Below, in pieces: positions 49,218 to 63,300 of a stretch of 64,000 bases of DNA. Positions within the stretch are counted from its first letter, which is position 1; each line of letters opens with the position of its first letter. The notes under the pieces are model-generated. The model saw only the letters and a list, made by a program, of their open reading frames with translations. It did no database searches and had not been told where the DNA came from. Both the position numbers and the translations under genes were made by a program. Source of the DNA: Plasmodium malariae (Eukaryota > Apicomplexa > Aconoidasida > Haemosporida > Plasmodiidae); assembly GCF_900090045.1 (NCBI RefSeq), contig NC_041784.1:1776001-1840000 (forward strand), read 5' to 3'.

Positions 49218-52200
49218 ATATATAAATAGAAATAAGAACATTCGAAAATATTAAACGATATGTACACATGTTGCAAAAAATATAGAAGTAAATATAGGAA
49301 TATAAAGAGATACGGAAAAAAGAAAATATGCATGATAGGTACAATTAAAAATTAAGTTAATGATAATCCATCATATTTAAAAATGTGATAAGCGCCTATT
49401 TTATATATATTATAACAATATTTATATTTTCGCTGAATGGAATTTATATGATTTTATATAATATCATCTTATGTAATTATTTTAATGGTAACACATTCTT
49501 TCTTAAAAATACATTATATATATAATTACATATTAAAAATATATTACATAAATGCTTATAATCACAACGTTTATTTTTTTATTTTTTTTATTTTTTGAAG
49601 TATTCAAAGAATATTTTGATGATAAATATTACTATAAATAGTATTATTCCTAAAAATATTTTTTTCGTAAAACAGTCAATTTAATATCTTATCTTGTTTA
49701 TATATAATACTTTTCATAATGAAGAATCAAAATATGAACATTTGATTAATTTATGACTTTTTGCAAGTCATCATTCAATATTCTTTTTATTTTATTTTTT
49801 TTATTTTTACTTTAATTCATACATTTAATATATCATTATGGTTTCCTTTACATGATACTATCATTTTTTGTCCATTTAGTAATATTGATCCTACATAATT
49901 ATATATACCATTTTTTTTAAGAGAGTTATTTTCACATTATATACATATTTGTATGTACAATTATTTATATGTAATGAATAAATAAATAAATATAAATATA
50001 TATATATTTATGTATTTGTGTTCTAATTAATATCTCTCGTGTTTCTTATTCAGTTATACTTGATTAAAGGTAACATTTTACACTTAAAATTAAAAAAAAA
50101 ATAATAAACAAATGCACTTACCTTTTCTTTTATGTTATGTTATTTTTCCGTTAAATTTTTATATCACACTTTAATTTAAATTCATGTTAGAAAATAGTAT
50201 ATAAATATTAATTATATATATCATTATAAAAACACATAAACATATTTTTTTCCATTTAACATGTTTTAACTTAAAAAGATGATTTAGAATAAAATTTGTG
50301 CGCTATATTAATATGATAGTGAAAAATATTTTGTGAAAAATATTAAGGTACCTTTACCGTTTTTGTATATTTTCAAAAGAAAGTTAAGAAGATTACATTA
50401 AAAAAAATTATTTTCTCAAATATTATTTATCCCACGAATAAATAATTTATTAGCGTATTAAAAATTGTATAATTATATATAACCTTTCATTTGAGAACTC
50501 GTTTAATGGTGCTGTTACTTACACTATATAAAATAGAGTTTTAACATAGCTTAAGCATTACACATATCAGTATAATGTAATGTTTTTCAATATTCTATTT
50601 TAATATGCATATCTTCATAACGGCATATTAATTCATTACAATATTTAGTAAAAAATAGAACTTTAATAAATTTTATGTAGAAATGCTCCCTTATTTTTCG
50701 TCATGAAGAACAATTTCCTAATGTAGAAACAAACATAATAGTTCTATGAGAATATTAATCTAATATATATTCATTTCATGAAGAATCAGCGCTTTTTATT
50801 ATAAAATGAAAAGTGAACTCTTGTTTTTATTAATAAATTTGATGAATGTGCATATCTTAATACGTAAATAAAAGAAAGGTATTTGAGATGATTACACTTT
50901 CTTTTTGTTTTTCTTCTAATCGTGTATTACATTATGTTGATATATAATATATAATGAATTAAAGAACAGGAATACAGTGTTTATATTAAAGCAGATTCAT
51001 TTATCTAGCTACCTACTTATTTATTTATTTTCTAATATATATTATACGTAAACCTTTTAAGCTGTTATAAAGTTGTATATTATAAATTATAGAATAAGCA
51101 TACATGACGAATATTTTAGTTTAATGTGTACACTGAATAAGAATTTCGAGGAAGTGCAATTTATTAAAAGTACCTGACTATATATCATCTCTTACATATA
51201 TTTGTTCACTACATTTAAAATTGGTAATCAAAAAATAACTCATGACATAAGAAAAGAAATCATAATGAATACTATATGAATTAGAGAAGATGATTTGTCT
51301 AGAGAAATTTTATAATTTTTAAATAAAAAGAGATAAAATTTAATAACCAAGGTTATGATAATTGATGGTTATCTAATATGTGAGGTTTGTTAGTTAAATG
51401 CATACTTCTAATAGCTTACAGCTTTTGAAACAATTAAAAATAAAAAAAGAAAATATACACAATATTAAAATTTGAAATATATATATGATAATAATGAAAT
51501 TATTGTTATAAATTTTTTAAGATTAAAGCATCCATGGTATATAATATAGTGGTGAGTTAATAACAAAAAAAAAAAAAAAAAAATTATATATTTTCGAGAT
51601 TATTACATTTTATACATTATTTATACAAAAATATAGTTATAAGGAGATTAATTAAATTTAAAAGGACAAATAAAACAAAAGAAAAGCACTATCTTTTAAG
51701 TTGGTAATAAAAAACAACCAAAAGTTGTATATCTGGATATTTACTTTTACACAAATATTTTCTGTAAAAGGTAAACGAAGATTATATATATTTTGTTTAA
51801 GTAGTCACCTTTCGTATGTACTTTTATTATACAATTTATTTATTTTATAATTTCTTGCACATAATTTTTATTTGGTATCGGCAGAAAAGTATTTCGCGAA
51901 ATTATCTGTCTATATCTATATATAAATATAAAACTATCTTATAACAGACGTACCACCAAAATCATTTGTTGTATACATACCAATATTATATACGATAAAA
52001 AGACAGAAATAAGGTAATTATATAAATACGTTTTTATAATGTATTTATTTGTTGTTTACTCTTCTTATATTTTAAGTTAATGCTATTATGAAGTAAAATA
52101 GGTACTTGCTGGATTATTCACATGTTTATATATAACTTATAATATAATGTACAAATCATTCTTCATTATGCATTCAGTATGAACGAATTTAATCTAATAA

Positions 52201-55200
52201 TATACAGATTTAAAATTTTTACGTTTTACTTATATTGTCCTTTCCTATCTTACTGTAGATTTATTCATATGTTTTGTTTGTAAAAATATAATTTTCTTAT
52301 TGCTCACACAAGAAATTATGCATAAAATAGCTATATTCTTATTTCATTATTTTTCCCTTAACATTTCCAGCTTTTCTTTTTAGTGGAGAGGGGGCTAAAT
52401 ATTTTCTTTTTCACTTTTATATGTTGCATTATTCAATTTACATAATTGTATTATTAATTAATTTAATTTATTTTCGTAAAAAATAAAAATTATTTCTATG
52501 AAAAAATTAAATTTTAAATTTTTATTTTCATTATTATTTACAACATTATTTTTTTTATTATTATTTTATTTTTTATTTTTTTTTTTTATTTTTTATTTTT
52601 TTTCATTTTCATTTGCTTCAATTTTCAGCAAAATTTGAAATTATGTATTTTGTTTACACTTTTCAATAAAAAACAAAATTGTAAGAATAACAATTCGCAT
52701 TAGTTTTTAATTCTATAGTATAATGTTAAAGTAAAATAGTAATAAATTATTTATTCTTATAATTTATAATATCATGTAATATATGTTCATATTATTTGTA
52801 TGTATAATTATAATAACATTATCATACATTTTTACTGTTTATCATTAAATTTAATGAAAAAAAATTTTGAATTTTTTTTTCTTTTTTTGGATGTACAACT
52901 AACATTTTAAAATAATAATTATATATATTTAAGAATATCAAGTAATATTTAAAAAATTGGTATTTTCAACAGAAAAATTAAACTAATTTTTTTAATTATT
53001 AACCGGGTGCCATATAATAAATAATTTTTTTCTTGTTTTTTTTAAAAGTACAAAAATAGAAATAAAAATGTATAAAAGGAATAAAAATGAATGGATTAAC
53101 GGGTTTCTACTTTAAATTTATGCACACACTTTTAAGTATAGAAACAATTTTTTTTTAAAATTGAATTAACTCAAAGCATGAAAAATTGAAATTAATCAAT
53201 ACAATTAATATATATTATTCTTACATGTGTTAAAGAAGTATACTTAAGAATAAATTTTTTATTATTTTAGTTAAATATAAAAGATATATTTAGTAATGCA
53301 GAATACCTAGAGGTACCTTTTCTTGTTTTTATCATTAATGTTTATTTTATTTAATAATAGTTTTTAAAAAAAGAGTTATTTAATTTTAATTTTTTTTATA
53401 TATTTTATTAGGTAAAAATAATGAATGATAAAGATAAGTAATTATAAGCGCAACCACTACATATATCAGTAATCATCGTCTCGTAAATGAAAGGATTTTG
53501 GATACACAGGATATTTTGGGCACTTTAAAGAAGTGTTATAAGAGAGAAAAGGTGTATAACATATCCCTATGTTTATTTAAAATTCTTGCTTTAAAACGTT
53601 TAAATTGGGTGTGTAAATATTCTACTAATGTAAGACATCAATTATATGCGTAATAACTGTTTTTATACTTTTTGTTTATATTATAATTTACTAGCTCCAA
53701 AAAGGAAATTTTATTAATATGGAAATAAATATATATTTTTTTAAATAACTAATGGATATATTAATTTAAATAGTATACTGCGCTTCGTAATTAGAAGAAC
53801 AACAAAAACAATCTATATAATGAATTATTTTTGATATGTAACAGATCACATAGCTGAGTACATACATGAAGTATGTTTTATAAACTTTTAGAAAAAGATG
53901 TACTAACGGAATATGTAGAAGATAGGGTGAATGTGTAAGATGAAGAATGTGACAACTAATTTGTAAAAATGATTGAAAGTTTAATGACAAACTATGGTAT
54001 AATGGGCTTGCATACTTAACATTTTATGAACATTTTAAGCTGATAAGCAAATTATAAGAACTGAATGTTAAAAAATATTTAGAAGTAAAATATGATAGAT
54101 CAATACTAGAACATTAAACAAATATAAAATCTTATTATGAAGTATTTATAAAATATATGTCCCATTACATAAAATTTAAAAAGAAAAACGATAAATGCAT
54201 TTAATTTGAATTATATCGTGCATTGAAGCATGGAAACGTAAGTACGCATTTTACGCACAAAAAAATATATATAGAAAATCAAAAAGGTGTCTATATGGAA
54301 ACGGATACATTTCTCCTACGTTGTTATGCGACATTATGTTAGTAGTATTTTCAATACTGAATTTTCTGGGGAGGTTGTTTATTTTTTGGAATAATATCTT
54401 ATCCGATGATATTTTATATTACACTGAAACATATAAAAATATATATATTCCGCAGATCTTATGGAAAATTTAAGTAATTATAAATTTTTTTGGGATTAGT
54501 AATATTATATTACCCAAATAACAATTATTGTTACATATTTTTTAAGTTGAGTATCAGCATAATTAAGTATTTTGAGTATTCGAGAGAAAAAACATATGTT
54601 TATTCCTAGTATGTAGACAATTTGTACATATATAATATATATGGTATTTAAAGTAATAATTAAGTTTAGATATTAATTTATTACAATTTTGTGTGATCTT
54701 CTTACCTTTTATAGATATTATTTTTATATTATTTTTTTAGGTTACATTTGCTACTTCTTATTAAAAATGTTTGCATATATATATATATATATATATGTAT
54801 ACTTATGTGAAAGTAATATGTAATAGTAGTTAATTTATGTACCTCTGTACACACTGATTTATAGACATAATAAACTACATTGTATTATAAAATGTCTATG
54901 AAGTGAAATTTAAAATTTTAACTATATATTTTTTATATTACTCATCTGCTTAATTTTAGTGTACAATATGGTAATATTTCTATAAGAAAAATTCTAAATT
55001 TTTTCATTTTTTAGATTTTTTAAAAACTTGCTCAAAGATGGGAAAAAAAGTGGACTTTATATGACAGAAAGGAGTAAAAATATCCAATGATAAATAATGT
55101 TTTATTTTTACGCTCTTACATCTATCTTAGTAAATGCAAGTAATTTCAAAATATGGAAATCCAGTTATGTTAAACCTACTATTCACTCGAATAGTTCATA

Positions 55201-57821
55201 TTATATTTGTGTAATTTTTTTAAAAAAAGATAAGCTTTACATAACTTAAAATTTTATATAAAGTTTGTCAAAATATGGATTATTAAAAAATTTATTAGTT
55301 CTGTATGTTAATTACATAATGTAAAATAATGTAATCATTACCAAAAAATAAAATTTATGAGATTAATTCTGCATATGTATGTGTCATAATTACCCTTATA
55401 AAAGAAGGAAATTTAATTTTTATTTGTAGAAAGTGCCATATTTTATTTTACTTTTTTTTTGGAGTTATTTAAAATGTATGCTTTTAAAATATTACATTGT
55501 TTATCAATTTTATTGTAAATATAATATTTTAGCAAATCTTTTCCATTCAGCAAATGAAGAATAGAAAAATAACTTCATTAACAAATGGATATATTAATAA
55601 AAAAAAAATGTACAAAGAAAAATGAAATTTAAAAATAAAATTTCGTTCAAAATCGCAAATTTTTTATTATAATTTAAAAAATGAATTTTTTGTTATATAA
55701 ACTAAATGTTATATTTTAACTTTTAATACTTGTTATAAATTTACAACTGGTGTGATGTTCAGCTTCTTCATTTGGAGATTTTTTGAAAAAGAAATTTCGC
55801 AGGAAAAATTTTAAATTATGAACGTTATATTTTTATCTATTTCTAAATAAGGTTTGTCATTAAAATGAAGTACTTAAAGGATAAATATTAAAAAGTAATA
55901 GAAAATACACTACAATATATAATGCCCAAACTTGGTACGCCTTATATGGTTAAAAATTAGGAGTGCACGATAGGGTTAGGAGGTAGACGTAATATAAGGT
56001 TTCTATATTTTTGAAGACAAATTTTTAAAATCAAATATTCTACCATCAATTTTATTTCTAAAAATAATAAAAAAAAAAAAAAATCGTATACTGTGTATCT
56101 TATACTTTTGATATATGAAAATGCAAAAAAATTAATAAAATACATCTTATTAAATAAAAGCAACTTTTAAGCTTCCAGCACTATACTTTTTTATAAAAAT
56201 TGTGACGTTCCGATGTTTTGAGGTAGTTTTAAAAAGAACAGTGAAAAAAGGATAAAAAATATATTTATAAAAAATAAATTAGTTTTCCTTTCATGCAAAA
56301 TATCTTTTTAGAGAATATTGCATCAACACACAATTATATATTAGGCTTAAAAAAAAATTCATTTTAATTTTGTATTTAACCATAAACAAGAGAATTAAAA
56401 TATATATATTTTTTAATTATATATATTTTTTAAAAGAAAAACGATAAAAATATTTTCGTATCTTGGTTTATGAAAAAATTAGAAAAATTCTTATTCGTAC
56501 AAATTTTTTATGTGTGAAAATAACTTTTCCAATTAAAAATGTACGTTTTCTAATAAAACAAATTATTATAAAAACCCCATAAATATGTGGGAAGAAAATT
56601 AAAATTTTTTTATAATTTAGTAGCGATTTCTTATAATTATATAATAAATTTAAATTCAATGTGCTAATAATAATAATTATATGTCACATACACGACATTT
56701 TTAACGGAACAAAAATGTAAAAAAAACTTTAAAATGTGAATTTATTTTGAATAATTTTATAGAAAATTTAAAATTAAAAAAAAAAATTTTTTGTTCTATT
56801 ATCTTATATTTAAAAATATTTTTTCTATTATATTTTATTTTCTATTCATTTTATTATAAAATTTTTAGAATTTAAATTAATCCTAAAAATAAAATGAAAA
56901 TGGGTACATTAAGAATTATTACGTATTTTTTTTTATGATATCGTAGTTTTATTATGATGCTTAACCCCACTTTTTTATTTTTTTATGCATATATTAATGA
57001 AACATAGATTTCTTATTTTTACAGTAGAATTTGCCCATATATGAGATTTAATATTTTGTCTTTATTCAAAATGGTATTTTTTATATTGAAGAAATTAAAG
57101 AGCATAATTTAAATCCTTGAATTATGTAATAACATATAAAATCATAATTTTTTTTTGTTCTACCAAAAAAAAAAAAAACAAATATTAATGCGTTAATAGT
57201 AATATTATATATGCCTATTTTTAAATGTTAAATTCTTTATTTCTTTACATTTTATTTTAAAAATACATATTTTGATTATATATTGTTATTATTTCGTAAT
57301 AGTACTAATTTATTATTGATATAATTGTAATTAAATAAATAAATGATTGCATATTTTATTGAATTTATAGTAAATATATTATAAATGAGTATATGAAAAT
57401 GAACTTCATAACATATTATAAGATGATAAAACCCATAAAATTTAAAAGAAAAAAAATTTTTATTTTTTGTTAAAGATTAAATTATTTTGTTTTTAATTTT
57501 TATAATGAAGGATAATACTATGAAACAATTTCTACATTTTTTTTTATTTTTAAATTCAAATTTGTTTAGTAATTGCATTATAGAAATTTTTTCTTTTTTG
57601 TTTGGTAGAGAATTATTAGTAGTACTGATGAATTAAAATTAATAAGAATATGTTTTACATTTTTAATAATTATTGTTTTAGTAATATAATTATGTAACTT
57701 AAATAGGAAAAAATTTTTAATTAAATGCAATTTTTTCCTTTTTACGTGAATATTTATATAATAATTATATTTGTACGAGGGATCTAAAATGTCTTAAATT
57801 TTAAAATAATAGAAAAAAAAA
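49218..57821. other. Subtelomeric gene desert
   Basis: About 8.6 kb of AT-rich DNA between the two exported-protein genes. Apart from the decayed coding relic at about 53438-54473 I find no supported gene. Short forward and reverse frames of 60-75 codons lack recognisable features. The last 1-2 kb should carry the promoter of the gene at 57822. Confidence 0.6.
53438..54473 (+). pseudogene. Decayed multigene-family coding relic, possibly pir-type
   Basis: Several forward segments of coding-like composition follow one another in changing frames with internal stops. 53438-53652 is open and includes ERILDTQDILGTLKKCYKRE. From 53891 the frame reads EKDVLTEYVEDRVNV, then after a stop DEECDN, then FVKMIESLMTNYGIMGLHT. 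From 54028 another frame reads KKYLEVKYDRSILEH, TNIKSYYEVFIKYMSHYIKF and FELYRALKHGNVSTHF. Finally 54330-54473 reads IMLVVFSILNFLGRLFIFW and a short polar tail to a stop, like a C-terminal membrane segment. The Cys-containing ectodomain, membrane helix and tail are reminiscent of pir or STP1 variant antigens, but I cannot name the family with confidence. Stops and at least two frameshifts make it non-functional. At least one further change separates the segments. Confidence 0.45.
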
Positions 57822-60206
57822 ATGACCAAAAAAAAATATAACTCAACAATCATTGAGAGTTATCAAAGGAGCTACCAAATAGATAGAAACTCTATTATTA
57901 AAAAGGATTCAGAAGATTTAAAGAAGTATCATATGGAAGATAAAACGAACAAAATATTCTTTATTTTTATTAAAGTTATTACTGTTGTTTTAATTTGTTC
58001 ATCTAATTATGATGATGAAGTAATATGATAATTTTAGTAACACATAAAAATTTTTACGTAATTTCTTAAATGTATATTTTCCTTTTAAAACAAATATTAT
58101 ATTAATATAAAAATAAATGTTTTTGTTTGACATAATTGTTCATTATAATTTGTATAGGCTACGAACGATGGTAAATCATGGTTTAAGAAAACAAATTTAA
58201 ATAATGAATTAAATGTAAGATGTAACAGAAAGTTAACTGAAGGAATCTCAGATATTGAAAAAAGATATGAATATATAAACGAACAACTAGAAAGGTTGTT
58301 GAAATATGATGATAATTCCCTTTTAAAAAACTTAAAAAGATTAAAAAATAATTCCACTTTTAAAAATGAATCATGCGAATCATTAGAAAATGATCATTTT
58401 AAGGATAGTTATAATAATAAATCTATGAATAAGGATAATTTGGAAAACAGACATATTCTTGATAATAATAATAAAAAATCATCTAAAACATCTAAATATT
58501 ATGGAAAATATGATGATATATCTTCTGAATTTTTAAAGTATAAAAAGATTTCTGATGATGAATTTAATAAATCAAAATCTGGTGATCAATTTAAGGAAGG
58601 AATAAGTGTAATGGGAAAAAACAATATAAAATTGGTTAATCAAGATAATGCGTTAAGGTACTATAAGGAATTTAAAAATCAAAAAGGTAAATCAAAAATG
58701 GACAATGATTTTGAAAATAAATTTAAAAGAACAAAACACAATGAAGATGATGACACAGAAGATTATGAATTTAGACATAATGACAATTCTGTTTGGGAGG
58801 TTGAACCATTAAAGCATTACGATGAATTTAAAAGTCAGGTTGATGAATCAAAATTTGATGAAGATTTTAAAAATCAATTTGGTGAAAAAAAACATAAAGA
58901 AAATGTAAAGAATCTATCATATAATTTTGAAAATAATGATGAATTTGGCAGTGAATTTGATACTTTAAATGATAATGAAAATTCGAAGAAGCAATTTGAT
59001 GAATTTAAATATAGCCTTGATGACATTAGAAATCATAATGAGTTAATAGAGAACGGGAGCTCACCTAAAACATTGGATGAATCACAATGCGATATTGACT
59101 TTAGTGCTGAATATAAAACGATAATGAAACATGCTAATGATGATGACAAACGACATGATGCAGTAAATTATTATAAAGAGTTTAAAAAAGAAGTTGATAA
59201 CTCAATACTTGAAGAGGGCTTTAAGAACAACGTCGGTAGAATAAGACCAGATAATAAGGATAGCATACAACTTAATAAACATAAATCTAATGATAATGAT
59301 AAGAATCAACCAAATAAATCAAAAACTTATGATAATGAAGAGAACGGTAGTAATAATTCGCAATTTAATGATAATGATAGGAATAAATATAATAAACCCC
59401 AAACTGATAATACTATTAATAGGCAATGTGATAGGTTAAGAGATGATATAAATTATGAAGATGGAATTGATGCATCAGAAGCTGATTCTGAGAAGCCATC
59501 AACTGAATTAAAAAAGGATGATGTTTCTGAGAAACGTTATGAGGCATTAGAATGTACTGAAACTGATTTTAACGATCTGTATGATTCATTAAAATATGAG
59601 GATGGTGAACTTGAAAATTTACAATCCACGTTAAAAAATTATAATAATTCGGACAAACAACCGGATCATTTAATGAAATCTGCCAAATTAAAGAATGAAG
59701 GTAAAACAGTGAAAACATCAGATCATTTAAATAGTCCTAAGCGTAGTGGAAATTCATATAATATAATAATAAGAGGGGATACTAAAAGGGGAAAACGAAT
59801 AAAAGAACCAATGTATGAAGAGGATAAAAATTGTAAGTTTAAAAAAAAAAAAAAAATTCTTGTTTTAAGAGCTTACGATTTTATAAAAAAATTAGATTCA
59901 AATTTTGAATTACAATTTATATATTTATTGAAACGTCATAAACCAAGTGATTTGTTTTTGGTTAAGGGTGAAACAGGAATTACAAAAATATTATATTATT
60001 TGAGCAAATATAAAATAATTATCCCAATTTTTGTATTACCTTTCGTTGCTGGTGCGCCTTTGGTGACAGGTAATAAAGAACTAGCGTTCGGTTTAATATG
60101 TGTACTTATTGTAATATTAATTTATTATAATATTAAATTACTGAAGTGCCATAGAATAAAAAGGATTTTAAAAAAATTTAGTAAAAGTAATAATTTTAAA
60201 ATATAG
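57822..60206 (+). CDS. PEXEL-containing exported protein with two C-terminal membrane segments (two exons)
   Basis: Exon 1 (57822-58019) encodes 66 residues with a recessed hydrophobic segment at about 45-59. Exon 2 (58158-60206) joins in phase 0, giving 748 residues. GKSW is at 71-74 and the PEXEL RKLTE at 90-94. The body is hydrophilic, Asn/Asp/Lys-rich, with about four degenerate ~33-residue repeats built round Y-x-E/D-F-K (about residues 232, 284, 343 and 401). After a basic stretch (KFKKKKKILVLRAYDFIKK) a folded-looking domain leads to two membrane helices at about 686-704 and 708-729, then a basic tail. Export into the host cell and residence in a parasite-made or host membrane are inferred from this layout. 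It resembles exported families of the vivax/malariae type in general plan, but I cannot assign a named family. Confidence 0.88.
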
Positions 60207-60345
60207 TATCTTCGTAAAAGAATTGTATTTTTAATTTTATAAAATTAATATAATTTTTTGAGTGCCCTTCGAATTATATTTATTCGAGAATAAAAAATAA
60301 ATAAAACCTATGATTTAATAATAAATTTTGGATTATTTATAAACA

Positions 60346-60380
<35 letters not shown>

Positions 60381-63300
60381 TTCTTTAAAACAGTTTAACA
60401 TTTTTGCTAATTTAAGTAGCTTATTTATTGCGCATTCATTTATAACAAAATATACTCTCAAAAATATTCTAGTTTTTCTTTTTTCGTAAAATTTATGTGT
60501 ACAATTTATATGAAAACTACTGATAAAGTATCATATATATGTATATCTTTGTAAATATATGAATTTACTTTTATAATTGAAGTATTAATGCTTTTTATCT
60601 TTTAAAAATATACATGACTGCTTTTGTTTTCAATTTTTAAGATCTTATTTTAACCAATAATTAATGTATTCTTTAGAAAAATACATGATTGTTTTTGTTT
60701 TTAATTATTAAAATCTTATTTAAACTAATAAATAATCTTATTAACATTTTTATTAAATGAAGTGTAATTTGTATTCTGTAGTAAATTTATTAAAAGAAAA
60801 AAAGTTTATATTTTTTATTGTGTATTCGTATTTTATAGCCACTATAAGTAGGTGATAGTTCTTTAAAGTGATTCAACTCATAGGATATTTCATTTGATAT
60901 ATAGTACATTTATTAATATTTTATATAGTTTTTAGAGTTTCCCAAATATCCCTTTATATTATTTTTTATGTTTGTTATATATTCTTTGCTTTTAAGAAAG
61001 ATACATAGACGTGTCTATTATTATGTTATGTACCCTATTTTATATCTTTAGGACAGTTGTAAAATTTTCAAAGATATTAACTTTTATTTATTTTTCTAGT
61101 TTTTTATTATTTTATTATTTTATTTCTTGATTGTTCTATGTGTAATTTTTACATTAGAAGACTACTTATATATATTTGTCAGGATAACAAGAATACTATT
61201 TCATTCACTCTTGATATTATAAATTTATTAGATGTTGTTACTCTATTTTGTAAGTAATGTTATCCAATTTTGAGTGTTTAAAATATAAGAGAAAATTTTT
61301 AGAATACCTCATTCCTTTTTGTTCGTGCATAATATTACATAAATTTTTCTTATATTGTCTAGATTTGTGTAAAGGTGATCAAAGGAGAGTAATACTATTA
61401 AGCCTAAAAAAGGCAAAAATAAATTATAATTATGTGAAAATATATGTGTGATGATTTTAAATTAATATGAATATAAAACATCGAAGATATGTAATAGGGT
61501 AGCTTAATGAAAGCAAAAATATAATTATATTACGGATATAGATTACAAATAATAATGAGTTATACAAAATAACTAATTATTAATAATATGCATATTTAAA
61601 AAAAAAAGTATTAAGTATAGTAGTATAATAATATCCAATAATAAGAAAAATGCTTTTTAATATTTGTGATAATCTATTACATGGAGACAGACACGAATAA
61701 ATAATGAATATTAAGTTCAGAAATATATTATGAACTTCTGATTATAAGAGTGAACTATCAGCGTTTTTATAAAAAAATTCCATATGTAATTAATAGAAGT
61801 AGATGAATACGTTCTGGTGTGAATAAATTATCTATAATTATTAAAAAGTTATTTGTACAAATTCCACATCAAGGAATATACAATAAAAAAAAAAAAATAA
61901 AATAATGAAATTTATGGAAGAGAGGAAAAACGATCATCATAAAAACTTATTCATCCTTAGAAAATAAAATGTTCTTTTTTTATAAATATAAGTTAAAATA
62001 ACAAAAATAAAAAGAATTAATAATCTCTAAATAAATTATATAGAATATCTTGTATTGTAATTCTTAATTATTGTTATCAGTAGAAAATTTATTTACAGTT
62101 ATTATAGTTTAAAAAGAAAAAATAAATATAATAATTGTGCTATATTCCATATTTTTTTAGGTTATTTTATTTATTTTTTTTTTTATCTTGTGATTTGTGT
62201 TGAACAGTGTAAAGGAAAAAAAAAAAAAAACAGGAATAATAAAGCTGATGTTAAACGAGAAACATTAATTAGTTAAATTTTTATATGTGTATAATTGGAA
62301 ATATATTAAGGGATTGAAATAAATATAATAATTTAAATACAATTAAGAATATAGTTATTTTTAAAGAGAAAACATTGGTAGAACTAGCTAATAATTCCAT
62401 AAAGGAAATAGTACAAAAGATATACAATTCTAACTATTATAGAAAAAAGTATACAAGTATAATTAAAAAATTAATTTTAATAATATTTAATTAACAACAT
62501 AAATCATAAAATAATTAATATGTTTTTTGATATTGTAATGCCCTTTGGTTATCATTCATAGACAGAGGAAATAATGTTACAAGTTTCTTAATCACTTTCC
62601 TTAAGCATGTTTTAAACGAAGTCACGTGTATTTCTAAAATATAAAAAAATGATAACGATATTTAAGCACTTATGTATTAATATTATTTATTTAAAAACGC
62701 TTGCTTCGACATTTGGTTTTTACGTATTTATTTATTATTACATTTAAATTAGAAATTCTTTGTTATATGTTTTGACCGACTACCAATGATCATTTAAGTT
62801 CTAATCATGCATTTTATAATAAAGCGAAATATATAACAATAGCAAAAATTAGGATAATTCTGAGGAGCTCTTTTATATTTTACATAATGAATACAAATGG
62901 GATTAAAATGTTAAAGTGTCAATGTATGTGAGATATCAAAAACATGTTAAAACTGAAAAAAAAAGAAAAAAAAATAATAAATATAAATATATATTTATAT
63001 AGTTACATAAACCCAAATTAGAATGATAAAGAGAATCATTCAGACAATTCAAAAACCTTATATAATTACACATAATACAAAGTAAACATAATTTTGTTAT
63101 GTAAAATATTTTACACATTACTTTAGTAATTTTTGCTACATTATATCAAATATTGTAAGATAAATAAAATTTTAGTAATTAGTTTATTGTATTCTAAATG
63201 TATCATGATGATAGAACCTTTGAAATATTACCATTAATGTGATTTTTTCGTTGTACAGTTTAATATGTTTTTTAAAATGCCTATTTAGTTTCTTCGTAAT

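Noticed and set aside
61257..61451. 64-codon forward frame starting MLSNFECLKYKRK
   Set aside because: Composition is coding-like, but it is short, has no splice partner and no recognised motif.
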